Positions 42,275-50,801 of a stretch of DNA of 64,000 nt are shown one piece after another (the stretch's first letter is position 1; every line of letters begins with the position of its first letter). This DNA comes from Capnocytophaga gingivalis ATCC 33624. GTDB taxonomy: Bacteria > Bacteroidota > Bacteroidia > Flavobacteriales > Flavobacteriaceae. A program made the translations under genes and the position numbers. Below the pieces are notes generated by a model. The model had not been told where the DNA came from. It worked only from the letters and a program-made list of their open reading frames with translations, and ran no database searches. The stretch lies in assembly GCF_000174755.1 (NCBI RefSeq), contig NZ_ACLQ01000034.1, positions 32,792-96,791 of the forward strand. The letters are read 5' to 3'.

Positions 42275-44056
42275 TCAGATGATGCCCATTTTTTCCATAA
42301 GGAAGGTAGCATTTTTATTTTGGCAGATACCTTCCTTGAGGGTGTAATCAAAATAGAGCTCTCCATCTACTATCTGAGATTCGAAACACTTATTTTGCAG
42401 TACCTCTGGATATTTTTCACTCAAGGCACATACCTCTAAGTCATGGGTAGCAATTACACCAATGGCCTTGAGTAAGACCATTTTCTCTATAATCTTGAAG
42501 GTGCCAGACTGCTTGTCTTGGGAGTTGGTACCGCGGAGCAGTTCATCCAAAAGTACAAAACAAGGAGCTTGAGCTAAAGTTTCCATGATAGAACGCAGAC
42601 GATTGATTTCGGCAAAGAAGTATGACTTACCATCGCTTAGTGAATCGGATAGTCGCATGGATACCAATAGCGGCATCGGGTGTATGGTTGCTTTTTGTGC
42701 ACAGACGGGTAGTCCCATACTTGCCAGTAACATATTCACACCTAAGGCTCTGAGGAAGGTGCTCTTGCCGGACATATTGGAGCCTGTTAGGATCACAAAG
42801 CGATGAGGAGCAAAGGAAATACTATTGTCAATACGATCCTTAGCAGGAATCAGTGGATGGCCTAAACCTTCGAAGGAGATTAGTTGCTGGTCATTCAGCG
42901 AAGGATAGGCAAAGGTAGGATTGTTATAGGCAAAAGTAGCAAAACTGTGTAGTACCTCCATTTCAGCAATGACAGTAAGCCAAGGGGTGATGTGTTGGGC
43001 ATGGGTTCGCTTCCAATCCAAGAGCTTTCTATAGGCGTGTAGGTGATAGAAGGTGAAGATATTCAGAGGGATAGAAACCAATATATTGCCTACACTATCC
43101 AAGTCGTCCAACAGGCGGGAGAGCCGAGAGATGCTCTTGCTGGCAGAAGATTGTTCTGCTGAAAGCTGTTTCTGTAGGGAGACAAACCGAGAAGAACCTA
43201 ATCCAGAGGCTTGCTCTATTTGGGTGATGCTCCTTTGGAAAGCATGCAACAGGCGATAGGTATTCTCAAACCCAAGTTTGCTCTTTTGCATTTTGCCAAC
43301 AAAGGAAAAGAACACTAACAGATTGACCACTATCAAGCTCTTGAATAGTATCTGGAAGAGCTCTTGCTCCCAGCCATATCCTACTATTACACTAAGAATT
43401 GCAAGGAAAGAGAGCCCCCATAGTAGTGGTGGTAAGGCACGGGGAAAGGTGTGTTCCTGCTCTTTTGCCCATTGCTCCATCTGTTGGTAGAAGTCTTGAG
43501 TATCTTCTATCTGTGAGGTCGTTGCCATAAACTCCTGACGCCACCTAAGGTGCTTCTCTTGGGAAAGTTCTTCTATAGCTTTCTGTAAAGTAGTAATATC
43601 ATCAGTCTTAGGATTTAGAAAATGATCAGCCAATACTTGGCGTCCCAGAAAAGTATGAGTGCGGTTGATATACTGATAGAGAGAATGGGAACCAAAGATA
43701 TCTAAATCATAAGAATACGGATGGGAATCGTCTTGAAATTCCTTTCCATCAGCGGTGAAAAACTCATTTTTTTCCAAGAAGGCTATCTCCTTTTCATTGA
43801 GGATAATTTTTGCCTGAGCTATTTGGCGCAAAAGATTGGTTTTCTTGTGCAAAGAGACCAAATATAAGAAAAGAACAAGCAAAAGCAAGATTACAAGATC
43901 AATAATCCACCTCTGAGCACTAAAAGCAAAGTAGATAGCTCCCAAAAGCACCACGGCAACTATAAGGCGTAAGGAGCCTATCATCTGGGTTTTCCTTGAG
44001 AGTTGCTTATGGGTAAGGGTAGCTTCTTGTAAAAGTTGTTGATAAGTAGAAATCAT
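42275..44056 (-). CDS. Membrane-anchored MutS-like ATPase
   Basis: This 593-residue protein has two hydrophobic segments near residues 25-70 and two more near 205-255, then a MutS core and ATPase domain. Walker A is TGSNMSGKSTFL near residue 428, Walker B is CFVLLDELLRGTNSQD, and the switch histidine is IATHDLE. The mismatch-recognition and connector domains of MutS are absent. A membrane-anchored MutS ATPase is a Bacteroidota-type protein that I think is uncharacterised. It lies 85 bases upstream of the lepA start, on the same strand. Confidence 0.85.
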   Translation of the reverse strand: MISTYQQLLQEATLTHKQLSRKTQMIGSLRLIVAVVLLGAIYFAFSAQRWIIDLVILLLLVLFLYLVSLHKKTNLLRQIAQAKIILNEKEIAFLEKNEFFTADGKEFQDDSHPYSYDLDIFGSHSLYQYINRTHTFLGRQVLADHFLNPKTDDITTLQKAIEELSQEKHLRWRQEFMATTSQIEDTQDFYQQMEQWAKEQEHTFPRALPPLLWGLSFLAILSVIVGYGWEQELFQILFKSLIVVNLLVFFSFVGKMQKSKLGFENTYRLLHAFQRSITQIEQASGLGSSRFVSLQKQLSAEQSSASKSISRLSRLLDDLDSVGNILVSIPLNIFTFYHLHAYRKLLDWKRTHAQHITPWLTVIAEMEVLHSFATFAYNNPTFAYPSLNDQQLISFEGLGHPLIPAKDRIDNSISFAPHRFVILTGSNMSGKSTFLRALGVNMLLASMGLPVCAQKATIHPMPLLVSMRLSDSLSDGKSYFFAEINRLRSIMETLAQAPCFVLLDELLRGTNSQDKQSGTFKIIEKMVLLKAIGVIATHDLEVCALSEKYPEVLQNKCFESQIVDGELYFDYTLKEGICQNKNATFLMEKMGII

Positions 44057-44092
44057 TTATAGTATATTGGTTTATAGATAGTTATTCAATAA

Positions 44093-44119
44093 AAGAAAAG
44101 CTACCCATATAGGATAGCT
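44093..44119 (-). terminator. Terminator after the Cys-Lys-rich protein gene
   Basis: Read on the minus strand, AGCTATCC (44119-44112) pairs with GGTAGCT (44105-44099) with one bulge, followed by TTTTCTTTT. Confidence 0.6.
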
Positions 44120-44143
44120 CTTGTTTTTTGCATAAAAGAGAGA

Positions 44144-44479
44144 TTAGGCAGCTTTCTTTGCAGAGCAGCAACCTTTTTTACCAGTCTTTTTACATTCTTT
44201 TTTCTCGCTGTCAGAAGCCATACCATCTTTTTTGTCTTCTTTGCAGCAAGCCTTGTCTCCTTTGCCGTCTTTGCAGCAAGCCTTAGCTTCTTTGCTATCT
44301 TTGTCACAAACTTTTTCATCATTTTTACCATCTTTGTGACAAGCAGCACCTTCTTTTTTATCTTTGCTGCAGCAAGCCTTGGTAGTTGCTTTCTCTGGCT
44401 GTACTTGTTTGCTATTGTCCTGAGCGTTCATAGCCACAGGAGCCATAGCCATAGCTAATAGTATCAACAAATGTTTCAT
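44144..44479 (-). CDS. Secreted Cys-Lys-rich repeat protein, probable metal binder
   Basis: The 111-residue protein has a signal peptide (MKHLLILLAMAMAPVAMNA, cleaved before QDNS). The mature part of about 90 residues is mostly Lys, Asp, Glu and Cys, with doublets in repeated units of the form ACCxxDxK (ACCSKDKKEG, ACHKDGKND, ACCKDGKGD, ACCKEDKKDG) and a closing GCCSAKKAA. It contains 12 cysteines. The composition suggests a periplasmic metal-binding protein of the metallothionein type, by analogy only. TACCTTTG at 44512-44505 is a -7 element on the minus strand. Confidence 0.75.
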   Translation of the reverse strand: MKHLLILLAMAMAPVAMNAQDNSKQVQPEKATTKACCSKDKKEGAACHKDGKNDEKVCDKDSKEAKACCKDGKGDKACCKEDKKDGMASDSEKKECKKTGKKGCCSAKKAA

Positions 44480-44552
44480 ATGCGTTTGTTTTTTAATGAT
44501 GGGGCAAAGGTATAAAAAAATAATGATATAAAAGTATTTTTTGCATTTTTTC

Positions 44553-44584
44553 TTTGGTGATTATTGAAAATAATCTTATTTTTG
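44553..44584 (+). promoter_or_regulatory. Bacteroidota sigma-A promoter of the DUF488 gene
   Basis: TTTG at 44553-44556, 20 bases, TATTTTTG at 44577-44584. Confidence 0.7.
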
Positions 44585-44606
44585 CTATACTTAAAATTTT
44601 TATCTT

Positions 44607-44972
44607 ATGGAAATTAAGCTAAAACGTATCTATGAGCCAAAGGAAGAAGCTGATGGCTTTCGTATCTTGGTTGATAGGCTCTATCCTCGAGGCATCAAAA
44701 AAGAAGACTTACAGGTAGACCTATGGGACAAGGAAATAGCTCCCTCTGAGGAGTTGCGCAAGAAGTTCCATCTTGAGAATAATTTTGAGTCTTTCTCGAA
44801 GAAATACCTTGATGAGCTTTCCAAAAATCCTCATGCAGCAGATTTTCTCCAACAGGTAAAGGAGTATCCTTGTGTGACACTTCTTACGGCGAGCAAGGAA
44901 GTGAATTATTGCCAGCTCCCCATTCTCAAGACATTTATAGAGTGTTCTCTACAGAAAAAAGAGGCTAACTGA
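44607..44972 (+). CDS. DUF488-family protein
   Basis: This 121-residue protein has the DUF488 signature VDRLYPRGIKKEDL, then LWDKEIAPSEELRKKF and YLDELSKNP, and a cysteine strand VTLLTASKEVNYC. The YPRG/WPRG motif is characteristic. Function is unknown. The gene overlaps the terminator of the convergent pckA gene at its 3' end. Confidence 0.9.
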   Translation: MEIKLKRIYEPKEEADGFRILVDRLYPRGIKKEDLQVDLWDKEIAPSEELRKKFHLENNFESFSKKYLDELSKNPHAADFLQQVKEYPCVTLLTASKEVNYCQLPILKTFIECSLQKKEAN

Positions 44973-44992
44973 AGAAAAACAATTAGCCTCTC
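44955..44992 (-). terminator. Terminator of pckA
   Basis: AGAGGCTAA (44960-44968) pairs with TTAGCCTCT (44983-44991). On the minus strand the hairpin is followed by a T-run, complement of the A-run at 44955-44960. The rightward strand has no T-run. Confidence 0.75.
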
Positions 44993-45024
44993 AAATTAAC
45001 ATCTAATATTAAGGCAACAAACTA

Positions 45025-46599
45025 TTACAATTTGGGAGCACCTTTGAGTACTTCAGCATCAGCACCTGCTTCGAACTTCTTGAAGTTTTCGATGAAGGCT
45101 TCTGCCAATTCTTTGGATTTGGCTGCAAATTGAGCTTTGTCATCCCAAGTATTTTCAGGATTAAGAATACCTTGATCAGATATAGTAGCACAAGATTGAG
45201 GTACTTGGAATCCGAAGATAGGAAGCTCTTTGTATTCTACTTGGTTGAGAGCTCCTGTGAGCGCTGCAGTGATAAGAGCACGGGTATCTTTTAGGCTGCA
45301 ACGTTTCATTTTTCCATTGTATCCAGTATTGACAAGCCATACATTCACGCCAGATTCTTTGATTTTGGCAGCCAACATTTTTCCATATTCAGCTGGGTGC
45401 AAAGGCATGAAAGCAGCACCAAAGCAAGCAGAGAAAGTCTTCTGTGGAGTGGTGATACCTACTTCAGTACCTGCTACCTTAGAAGTATATCCAGAGATGA
45501 ATTGGTAAGCAGCTTGGTTAGGTGTAAGCTTAGAAATAGGAGGTAATACCCCATAAGCATCGAAGGTAAGGAAGAAGATATTCTTAGGATTGTGTCCTAT
45601 AGAGCCTGGTTGGATATTGGCAATGTGATAGATAGGATAGGATACGCGGGTGTTCTCAGTAATATCGGTACGAGAGAAATCCACGACTCCCTTATCATCC
45701 ATAATTACATTCTCGAGGATAGCGCCTTTTTTGATAGCTCCAAAGATTTCAGGTTCTTTTTCGGCAGTAAGGTCAATTACCTTGGCATAGCAACCTCCCT
45801 CGAAGTTGAATACTGTATTTTCAGGAGTCCAACCATGTTCGTCGTCGCCGATAAGGTGACGGTTAGGATCGGCAGAAAGGGTAGTCTTACCTGTTCCAGA
45901 AAGACCAAAGAAAATAGCTGTATCACCATCTTTACCTACGTTGGCAGAGCAGTGCATAGGCATAGTGTTGCGGAATACAGGAAGCTCAAAGTTCATAGCC
46001 GAGAAGATTCCTTTTTTGATCTCTCCAGTATATCCAGTACCTCCGATAAGCGCAATCTTACGAGTAAAGTTCAGAATAGCAAAATTCCCTTGGCGTGTAC
46101 CATCTACTTCAGGGTCGGCCAAGAAGCTGGGAGCGTTGATCACTAACCAATCTTCTTTGAACCCAGCCAACTCACTGTCATCTATACGAAGAAACATATT
46201 GTTGGCGAAGAGGTTACTCCAAGGGAGTTCTGTAATTGTACGTACATTTGTACGGTATTTAGGATCGGCACATACATAACCATCATGTACGTATACTTCC
46301 TTTTTAGAGAGAAATGCTACTACTTTTTCATACAATGCGTCAAACTTCTCAGATGAGAAAGGGATGTTGATTTTTCCCCACCATACACGATCTTTGGTGA
46401 TACTGTCTTCAACAATAAAACGGTCTTGAGGAGAACGTCCTGTGAACTTACCTGTGTTCACAGCCAAAGCTCCTGAGGAAGCTTCTTTACCTAAGCCTTT
46501 GGCAAGGGTTTCAGCATGTAACTCATCTGCAGTGAGTTGGTAGCGCACATTAGCATCTTTAATCCCGTATTTTTCTACGGAAAGATTTTTTGTACTCAT
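45025..46599 (-). CDS. pckA: Phosphoenolpyruvate carboxykinase (ATP)
   Basis: This 524-residue enzyme converts oxaloacetate and ATP to phosphoenolpyruvate, the first step of gluconeogenesis, or runs in reverse as a CO2-fixing step in anaerobes. Signatures are the kinase-1 loop GLSGTGKTTLSADPNR, GDDEHGWT, the substrate region SGALAVNTGKFTGRSPQDRF and the C-terminal NTGYNGKMKRCSLKDTRALI. Length is normal for the ATP-dependent type. The ATG at 46599 lies below a consensus promoter. Confidence 0.97.
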   Translation of the reverse strand: MSTKNLSVEKYGIKDANVRYQLTADELHAETLAKGLGKEASSGALAVNTGKFTGRSPQDRFIVEDSITKDRVWWGKINIPFSSEKFDALYEKVVAFLSKKEVYVHDGYVCADPKYRTNVRTITELPWSNLFANNMFLRIDDSELAGFKEDWLVINAPSFLADPEVDGTRQGNFAILNFTRKIALIGGTGYTGEIKKGIFSAMNFELPVFRNTMPMHCSANVGKDGDTAIFFGLSGTGKTTLSADPNRHLIGDDEHGWTPENTVFNFEGGCYAKVIDLTAEKEPEIFGAIKKGAILENVIMDDKGVVDFSRTDITENTRVSYPIYHIANIQPGSIGHNPKNIFFLTFDAYGVLPPISKLTPNQAAYQFISGYTSKVAGTEVGITTPQKTFSACFGAAFMPLHPAEYGKMLAAKIKESGVNVWLVNTGYNGKMKRCSLKDTRALITAALTGALNQVEYKELPIFGFQVPQSCATISDQGILNPENTWDDKAQFAAKSKELAEAFIENFKKFEAGADAEVLKGAPKL

Positions 46600-46666
46600 A
46601 GATAAAATTTTTAATTATAAAATAATCAGTTAAAAAGTAATCCACTTGTTGGGATTTTGTGTCCCA

Positions 46667-46697
46667 CAAAGGTACAACTTTTTTCTGTAACAAACAA
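46667..46697 (-). promoter_or_regulatory. Bacteroidota sigma-A promoter of pckA
   Basis: On the minus strand TTG (46697-46695), 20 bases, TACCTTTG (46674-46667). GGGACACAAAATCCC just downstream can form a small hairpin near the transcript start. Confidence 0.7.
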
Positions 46698-46741
46698 CTA
46701 TTTTACACAAAAATTTTATCTTTTTTCCTCAATGCCTTATT

Positions 46742-47398
46742 TTAAAACTTATACCCTACTCCCGTCTGTAAGAAAATATTCTGTACTTCTCCTCTGGCGG
46801 AAAGGTTTGCCAATCCTATATTGATATTGGTATCCAAGAAAAATCCGGTACGGAAATGGTATTCAACTCCTGCTCCCAAGCCAAAATCAAAGTCGGAATT
46901 CAGGTACCTACCTTCTATTTTGGAGGAAGTGCCTCTTCGTCGTTCTCTTACGGAAGCCAAGTAACCCACATAGGCCCCCACTTTAGGACGAAGGCCTGCT
47001 ACAGCATTGAACTTGAACCATAAAGGAAGGTTCAGCTGGGTAATGTGTACCTTGTCTCCTTCGTAATAATAGTCTCGAGAGTAATCGGAATCTCTACTAT
47101 AGAAGCGCTTTACATTCCTATACTCGGTACCTAAAAAGGTGAGTTGAGCTCCTGGTTCGAGGTAGAATTTTTTGGCAAGAGGTATCTCTACCAAGAAGCC
47201 TACATGTCCTGTATATAGGTAATCCGTTACATACTCTACCCTACTACTATTGGAATAGCGATTGTGGGTATCGAACCCCCTACCATCAATAATAAGGTCA
47301 GAAACCGTAAAACCTGCTCGCACTCCAAAATGAGCTCTCTGCCCATAGGTTGTTGATAATGAGAATAATGCAGCGTAAAATAACAATAATTTTTTCAT
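46742..47398 (-). CDS. Outer-membrane beta-barrel protein (PorT-like)
   Basis: The 218-residue protein has a signal peptide (MKKLLLFYAALFSLSTTYG, cleaved before QRAHF) and alternating beta strands to the typical aromatic end GVGYKF. HFGVRAGFTVSDL and FGLGAGVEYHF are blocks of the OMP_b-brl_2 group. It is probably a small eight-strand barrel. It resembles the three barrels at 57597-59763 in length and design but is not close to them in sequence. A TATATTTG -7 element at 47427-47420 suggests it has its own promoter, although it follows the TonB receptor gene by 39 bases. Confidence 0.85.
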   Translation of the reverse strand: MKKLLLFYAALFSLSTTYGQRAHFGVRAGFTVSDLIIDGRGFDTHNRYSNSSRVEYVTDYLYTGHVGFLVEIPLAKKFYLEPGAQLTFLGTEYRNVKRFYSRDSDYSRDYYYEGDKVHITQLNLPLWFKFNAVAGLRPKVGAYVGYLASVRERRRGTSSKIEGRYLNSDFDFGLGAGVEYHFRTGFFLDTNINIGLANLSARGEVQNIFLQTGVGYKF

Positions 47399-47437
47399 AC
47401 GTTGTTGCTTTTAATGGGGCAAATATACAATTTTTCA

Positions 47438-49429
47438 CTAAAAAGAGATGCTTACACTGGTAAAAATATTGCGTCCCATACGTGGGATATTCCCCCAATC
47501 GGCATAGGTACTATAATAGGTATTCAATAGGTTTTCGACCCCTACTTCCCATCTGAGACTGTTCTTTCCTAAAGGGAAAAGGTAATTGGCTGAAAGGTTA
47601 TATACTATATAGGCGGGGGTACGGTCTTCTCCGTACTGGGGGGCATAGGCTGTTTGGGTAAAGTCTCCATTGACCGCAAAAGTCACGGCTAAGCGTTCCC
47701 TGAGGTATTGCAAAGAGCTCTGATAGCTCAACGGACGGATAAAGGGGAGATTTTCTCCCTGATGGTCTACACCTTGGGCATAGTTGAGACTTCCCTTCCA
47801 TCGGTAATGGTCTAAGAAGTGATAACTTAAGTGTAGTGAGGTATTGAATATCTTAGCATATTCCAAGGCCTCATACTTTTTAACCCCTACCGAAGCAGCA
47901 TTCATCGGGAAAGCTACACGAAGGATTTTTCCCAGTATATAGTTTTCTATATAAAAATAATTAGCTTTTACCTCAGCAATAAGAGCATTGTTCTCGAAGC
48001 TCACACTTCCATTGAGTTCATAGGAAATTTCGTTTTTTAGGTTTGGGGTGCCTATATAGTCATAGCGGTCAAAACTGTTATAAATATAGTAACCATAAGC
48101 CTCGGATACGGAGGGTGCTCTGTGACCATATCCCATTCCTAAAGAGAAGGTCAGAGGGTTTACTTTTGCTTGGTAAGAAGCGTGCATGCTAGGTAGAAAG
48201 CGGGTTCTCTCTTGGGGAGAATCGGCTGTATTCTGGTTGAATACACGAATAAAATCCAAGTACTCTATATGGTTGTGGTGTAGCCCTAGGGTTCCACCCA
48301 GAGTAAGTTGTTCCTTATCACTCAGCTCCCATTGGTTGGAGAGGGATAGTCCTCCATAATTGGTGGTAACCCCTGGCCAAGTAAAGGCAAATCCCTTGAC
48401 CTTGCTTCGGTCCTTGGGATACATGGTCATCTCCGCAAGGGAGTAGTTAGAGTATCCATTGAGCTGAATATCAGCAGTGTAGTTATTTTTCTTGAGTAGT
48501 ATCTTGGAGGTTAGCCCATAGGTAGTACTCCACCCTGGCATATCCATATGTACAAGGTTTTCAGGGCGGGTAGTATCATCCATGTAGTGTTCTATAGCAT
48601 TGAAGTAGGCTTTGGTGTCCCATACCTTGAGTATTCCTTCCTCGAAGAGTTGTTTGAAGGAAAGAGAGGTAATCAAGGCACGAGCCAGCCAAGTATCCAT
48701 AGGGAGGGCTGGGTAGCCTACATTCTTGGCTACGTCAAAGATGGCATCGGCCTTCAGGGCGGAAAGCTCTGAAGTCTTGTAAGCCAATCCTAAGGAGGTA
48801 TTGTACTTCTCAAACTGAGAGTGCTTAACCTTCTCCCCTTGTCCGTCCTTATAGCTTTCAGCCTTGCGATAAGCGGCAGTACCATCAGCGACGAACCTTT
48901 GGGAGGAGTAGTATAGGTCGGCCAAGGCAAATCGGTGGGCATTGTTGTGCTGGAAGCCTACCTGAGTGCTTCCTCCCCAATCAGGAGTCTCAGAGAAGGC
49001 TACTCGCTTGCGTTGTAGGTCTATACCTCCGGCTATGGTAGCCCCATGCATACCTCCTTGTTGTCCGGAGTGTATATCCACTTTGGAGAGGTTGTTGGTC
49101 TCCACATAAGAGGTTACTGGATCCATCTTGTCCGTACATGCACCAAATACATGCATACCATCAATAGTGACAGAGGAGCGCTCAGTATTCATATTGTTGA
49201 GCATAGGTTCCCAGGCATAAGCCCCCCGCTTGATAAAACTGATATTGTCAGAAGTGGAAAGGTATTCGTCCACTGTACAAGAGAGTTTTACTTCCGACTG
49301 GATTTGTTTTTTGCGAAATTTCTCAGCAACTACTACCTCCTTGAGTTTGATGATACTATCATTACTCTTTGTTTGTCCATAGAAAGAAAGAGGTAAGAGA
49401 GGAAGTATATAATATATGGTATTTTTCAT
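47438..49429 (-). CDS. TonB-dependent receptor, possibly for copper
   Basis: The 663-residue receptor has a signal peptide (MKNTIYYILPLLPLSFYGQ), a plug domain (about residues 45-160, with SVTIDGMHVFGACTDKMDP, SGQQGGMHGATIAGG), and a barrel that ends in SVSISF. It lacks the carboxypeptidase-like N-terminal domain of SusC receptors. The block GACTDKMDPVTSYVE resembles copper receptors of the OprC type. It imports a ligand across the outer membrane with TonB energy. It forms a leftward run with the next two genes, and the metal is an inference from the plug motif and neighbours. Confidence 0.9.
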   Translation of the reverse strand: MKNTIYYILPLLPLSFYGQTKSNDSIIKLKEVVVAEKFRKKQIQSEVKLSCTVDEYLSTSDNISFIKRGAYAWEPMLNNMNTERSSVTIDGMHVFGACTDKMDPVTSYVETNNLSKVDIHSGQQGGMHGATIAGGIDLQRKRVAFSETPDWGGSTQVGFQHNNAHRFALADLYYSSQRFVADGTAAYRKAESYKDGQGEKVKHSQFEKYNTSLGLAYKTSELSALKADAIFDVAKNVGYPALPMDTWLARALITSLSFKQLFEEGILKVWDTKAYFNAIEHYMDDTTRPENLVHMDMPGWSTTYGLTSKILLKKNNYTADIQLNGYSNYSLAEMTMYPKDRSKVKGFAFTWPGVTTNYGGLSLSNQWELSDKEQLTLGGTLGLHHNHIEYLDFIRVFNQNTADSPQERTRFLPSMHASYQAKVNPLTFSLGMGYGHRAPSVSEAYGYYIYNSFDRYDYIGTPNLKNEISYELNGSVSFENNALIAEVKANYFYIENYILGKILRVAFPMNAASVGVKKYEALEYAKIFNTSLHLSYHFLDHYRWKGSLNYAQGVDHQGENLPFIRPLSYQSSLQYLRERLAVTFAVNGDFTQTAYAPQYGEDRTPAYIVYNLSANYLFPLGKNSLRWEVGVENLLNTYYSTYADWGNIPRMGRNIFTSVSISF

Positions 49430-49437
49430 TGTGTTTT

Positions 49438-50343
49438 TTAGAAAAGAATATCGATATGAAGTTCACTTTGCTCACCGAAGACCCCCATTTGTACCCTTTG
49501 AGATACTTGAGTGCCTTTTATCACCTGACCAGTGGCATCTTTGAGAATAAAGTTCAGAGTCCAATAGCCCTCCATGGTATAATTTACTTTCCCATGGTAG
49601 AAGCCATCTGCTCCTTGGCGTAGGTCTTGGTTGTTAGGAGAAGAGTGGTTCCCCATATCCTCTCCAGGCATACGTGGGTCAAGCTCCAAAAGATAGCCAT
49701 TGGCCACAGTATAGGTACTATCGGACTGTTGTACCCAGATACCTGCAATCAATTCGTTGACAGCCACCTTAGGAACTTCAGGAGCTGTTAGAGCTATATA
49801 GTATTGCTTGCCATCACGCCCTACAAACTGGGTCATATTCAGGTTGGGGTTGCGGGTGTCCAAGACCTCTATGCTTGTTTCTAAGGAATAAGTTGTACCA
49901 TTTACTTTGTAAGTAAGGACTATATCCCAAGGGGTTTTGATTCCCGAATGGGTGGCATTGAGCACAGAATAATCCTTAGGAGTATCAAAAACGGCAAATC
50001 CTTCAAAGGATCTGTTTTTTGTAGAAGGAGTAAGTATAGGACTATGAGGCACAGACTTGGTATTGCCTTCTGTGTCCTTATGAGAAGGGGAAAAAGTCAC
50101 CTCAGAGATAACATCTTGTTCATTGGAGGTGGAAATCTTTACCGCTATTTTATTGTAACCACGGAGAAATTCGCCATCAGGAGCTTCTATGCTGATAAGG
50201 TGATTATTTTTCTTGAAGTAGCCCACTTCTTGTAGCTCTCCACGAGAAGTAAAGTTGAGCCGATTGCCAAAAGGAGTTTTCTCTACTGTACAAGAGGACA
50301 ACCCTATAGCTATGAATATAAGGAATATATGTATAGTTTTCAT
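49438..50343 (-). CDS. Lipoprotein with a C-terminal YtkA-like domain
   Basis: This 301-residue lipoprotein has its lipobox at AIGLSSC near residue 18. The mature protein has two beta-domain parts; the second contains ELDPRMPGEDMGNHSSP and KVNYTMEGYWTLNFIL, a YtkA-like pattern that has Met and His residues suited to Cu(I). The end is ELHIDILF. The gene starts 8 bases before the TonB receptor start. With the TonB receptor and the CxxxC protein it forms a probable metal-uptake set. Confidence 0.75.
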   Translation of the reverse strand: MKTIHIFLIFIAIGLSSCTVEKTPFGNRLNFTSRGELQEVGYFKKNNHLISIEAPDGEFLRGYNKIAVKISTSNEQDVISEVTFSPSHKDTEGNTKSVPHSPILTPSTKNRSFEGFAVFDTPKDYSVLNATHSGIKTPWDIVLTYKVNGTTYSLETSIEVLDTRNPNLNMTQFVGRDGKQYYIALTAPEVPKVAVNELIAGIWVQQSDSTYTVANGYLLELDPRMPGEDMGNHSSPNNQDLRQGADGFYHGKVNYTMEGYWTLNFILKDATGQVIKGTQVSQRVQMGVFGEQSELHIDILF

Positions 50344-50411
50344 TTTTTTACTAATTTAAGAATATAGGGGTTATACCTAACCACTAATAATTAACCATTA
50401 ACAATTGATAA

Positions 50412-50792
50412 TTAACAGTTAACTGGCGGTCTGAGTGTTTCACTATCTATAGTCTCATAAGTAGAAAAATGATAATAAAAAATAAGTGACTTTTCAGTAA
50501 CAGGAAGGTAAAGTGGTTCAAATGTAGGAATTTCCATACAAAAAACCTCAGCTTGGTGTTTTGTAAAATCAAATTTGATATTGGTCTGTTCCTGAGTGTT
50601 GTCCGAAGATACTTTGGCTAAGAAGCACTTCCCATCACAATGTTTTTGTACATTAGCTTTGTTTTCACAGAAAAGAGCTGTAAACTCCTTAGGAGAAAGA
50701 AGGTAATAAGAGAAAAAAAGCCCCCCACGTATGGCACTAAGTAGTACCATACAAGAGAGACAGATAAGGCTTATATGCGCTCTTTTTCTCAT
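50412..50792 (-). CDS. Small membrane protein with a CDGKC motif
   Basis: This 126-residue protein has one hydrophobic N-terminal segment (about residues 5-30), then FCENKANVQKHCDGKCFLAKV. I recall Bacteroidota proteins with a C(N/D)GKC motif next to TonB receptors. The three cysteines and His suit metal binding or transfer in the periplasm. The C-terminal part is polar and aromatic, ending RPPVNC. It begins 9 bases downstream of the ftsY stop, and the lipoprotein starts 68 bases later. Confidence 0.7.
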   Translation of the reverse strand: MRKRAHISLICLSCMVLLSAIRGGLFFSYYLLSPKEFTALFCENKANVQKHCDGKCFLAKVSSDNTQEQTNIKFDFTKHQAEVFCMEIPTFEPLYLPVTEKSLIFYYHFSTYETIDSETLRPPVNC

Positions 50793-50801
50793 GAAAGATT
50801 T

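Noticed and set aside
44101..44349. Lys-rich frame overlapping the Cys-rich gene on the same strand
   Set aside because: It is an alternate frame of the ACCxxDxK repeats; its Lys/Arg bias follows from their codons, and it has no signal peptide or promoter of its own.
45592..46146. Rightward 184-codon frame inside pckA
   Set aside because: It is antisense to a well-conserved pckA frame and has no family features.
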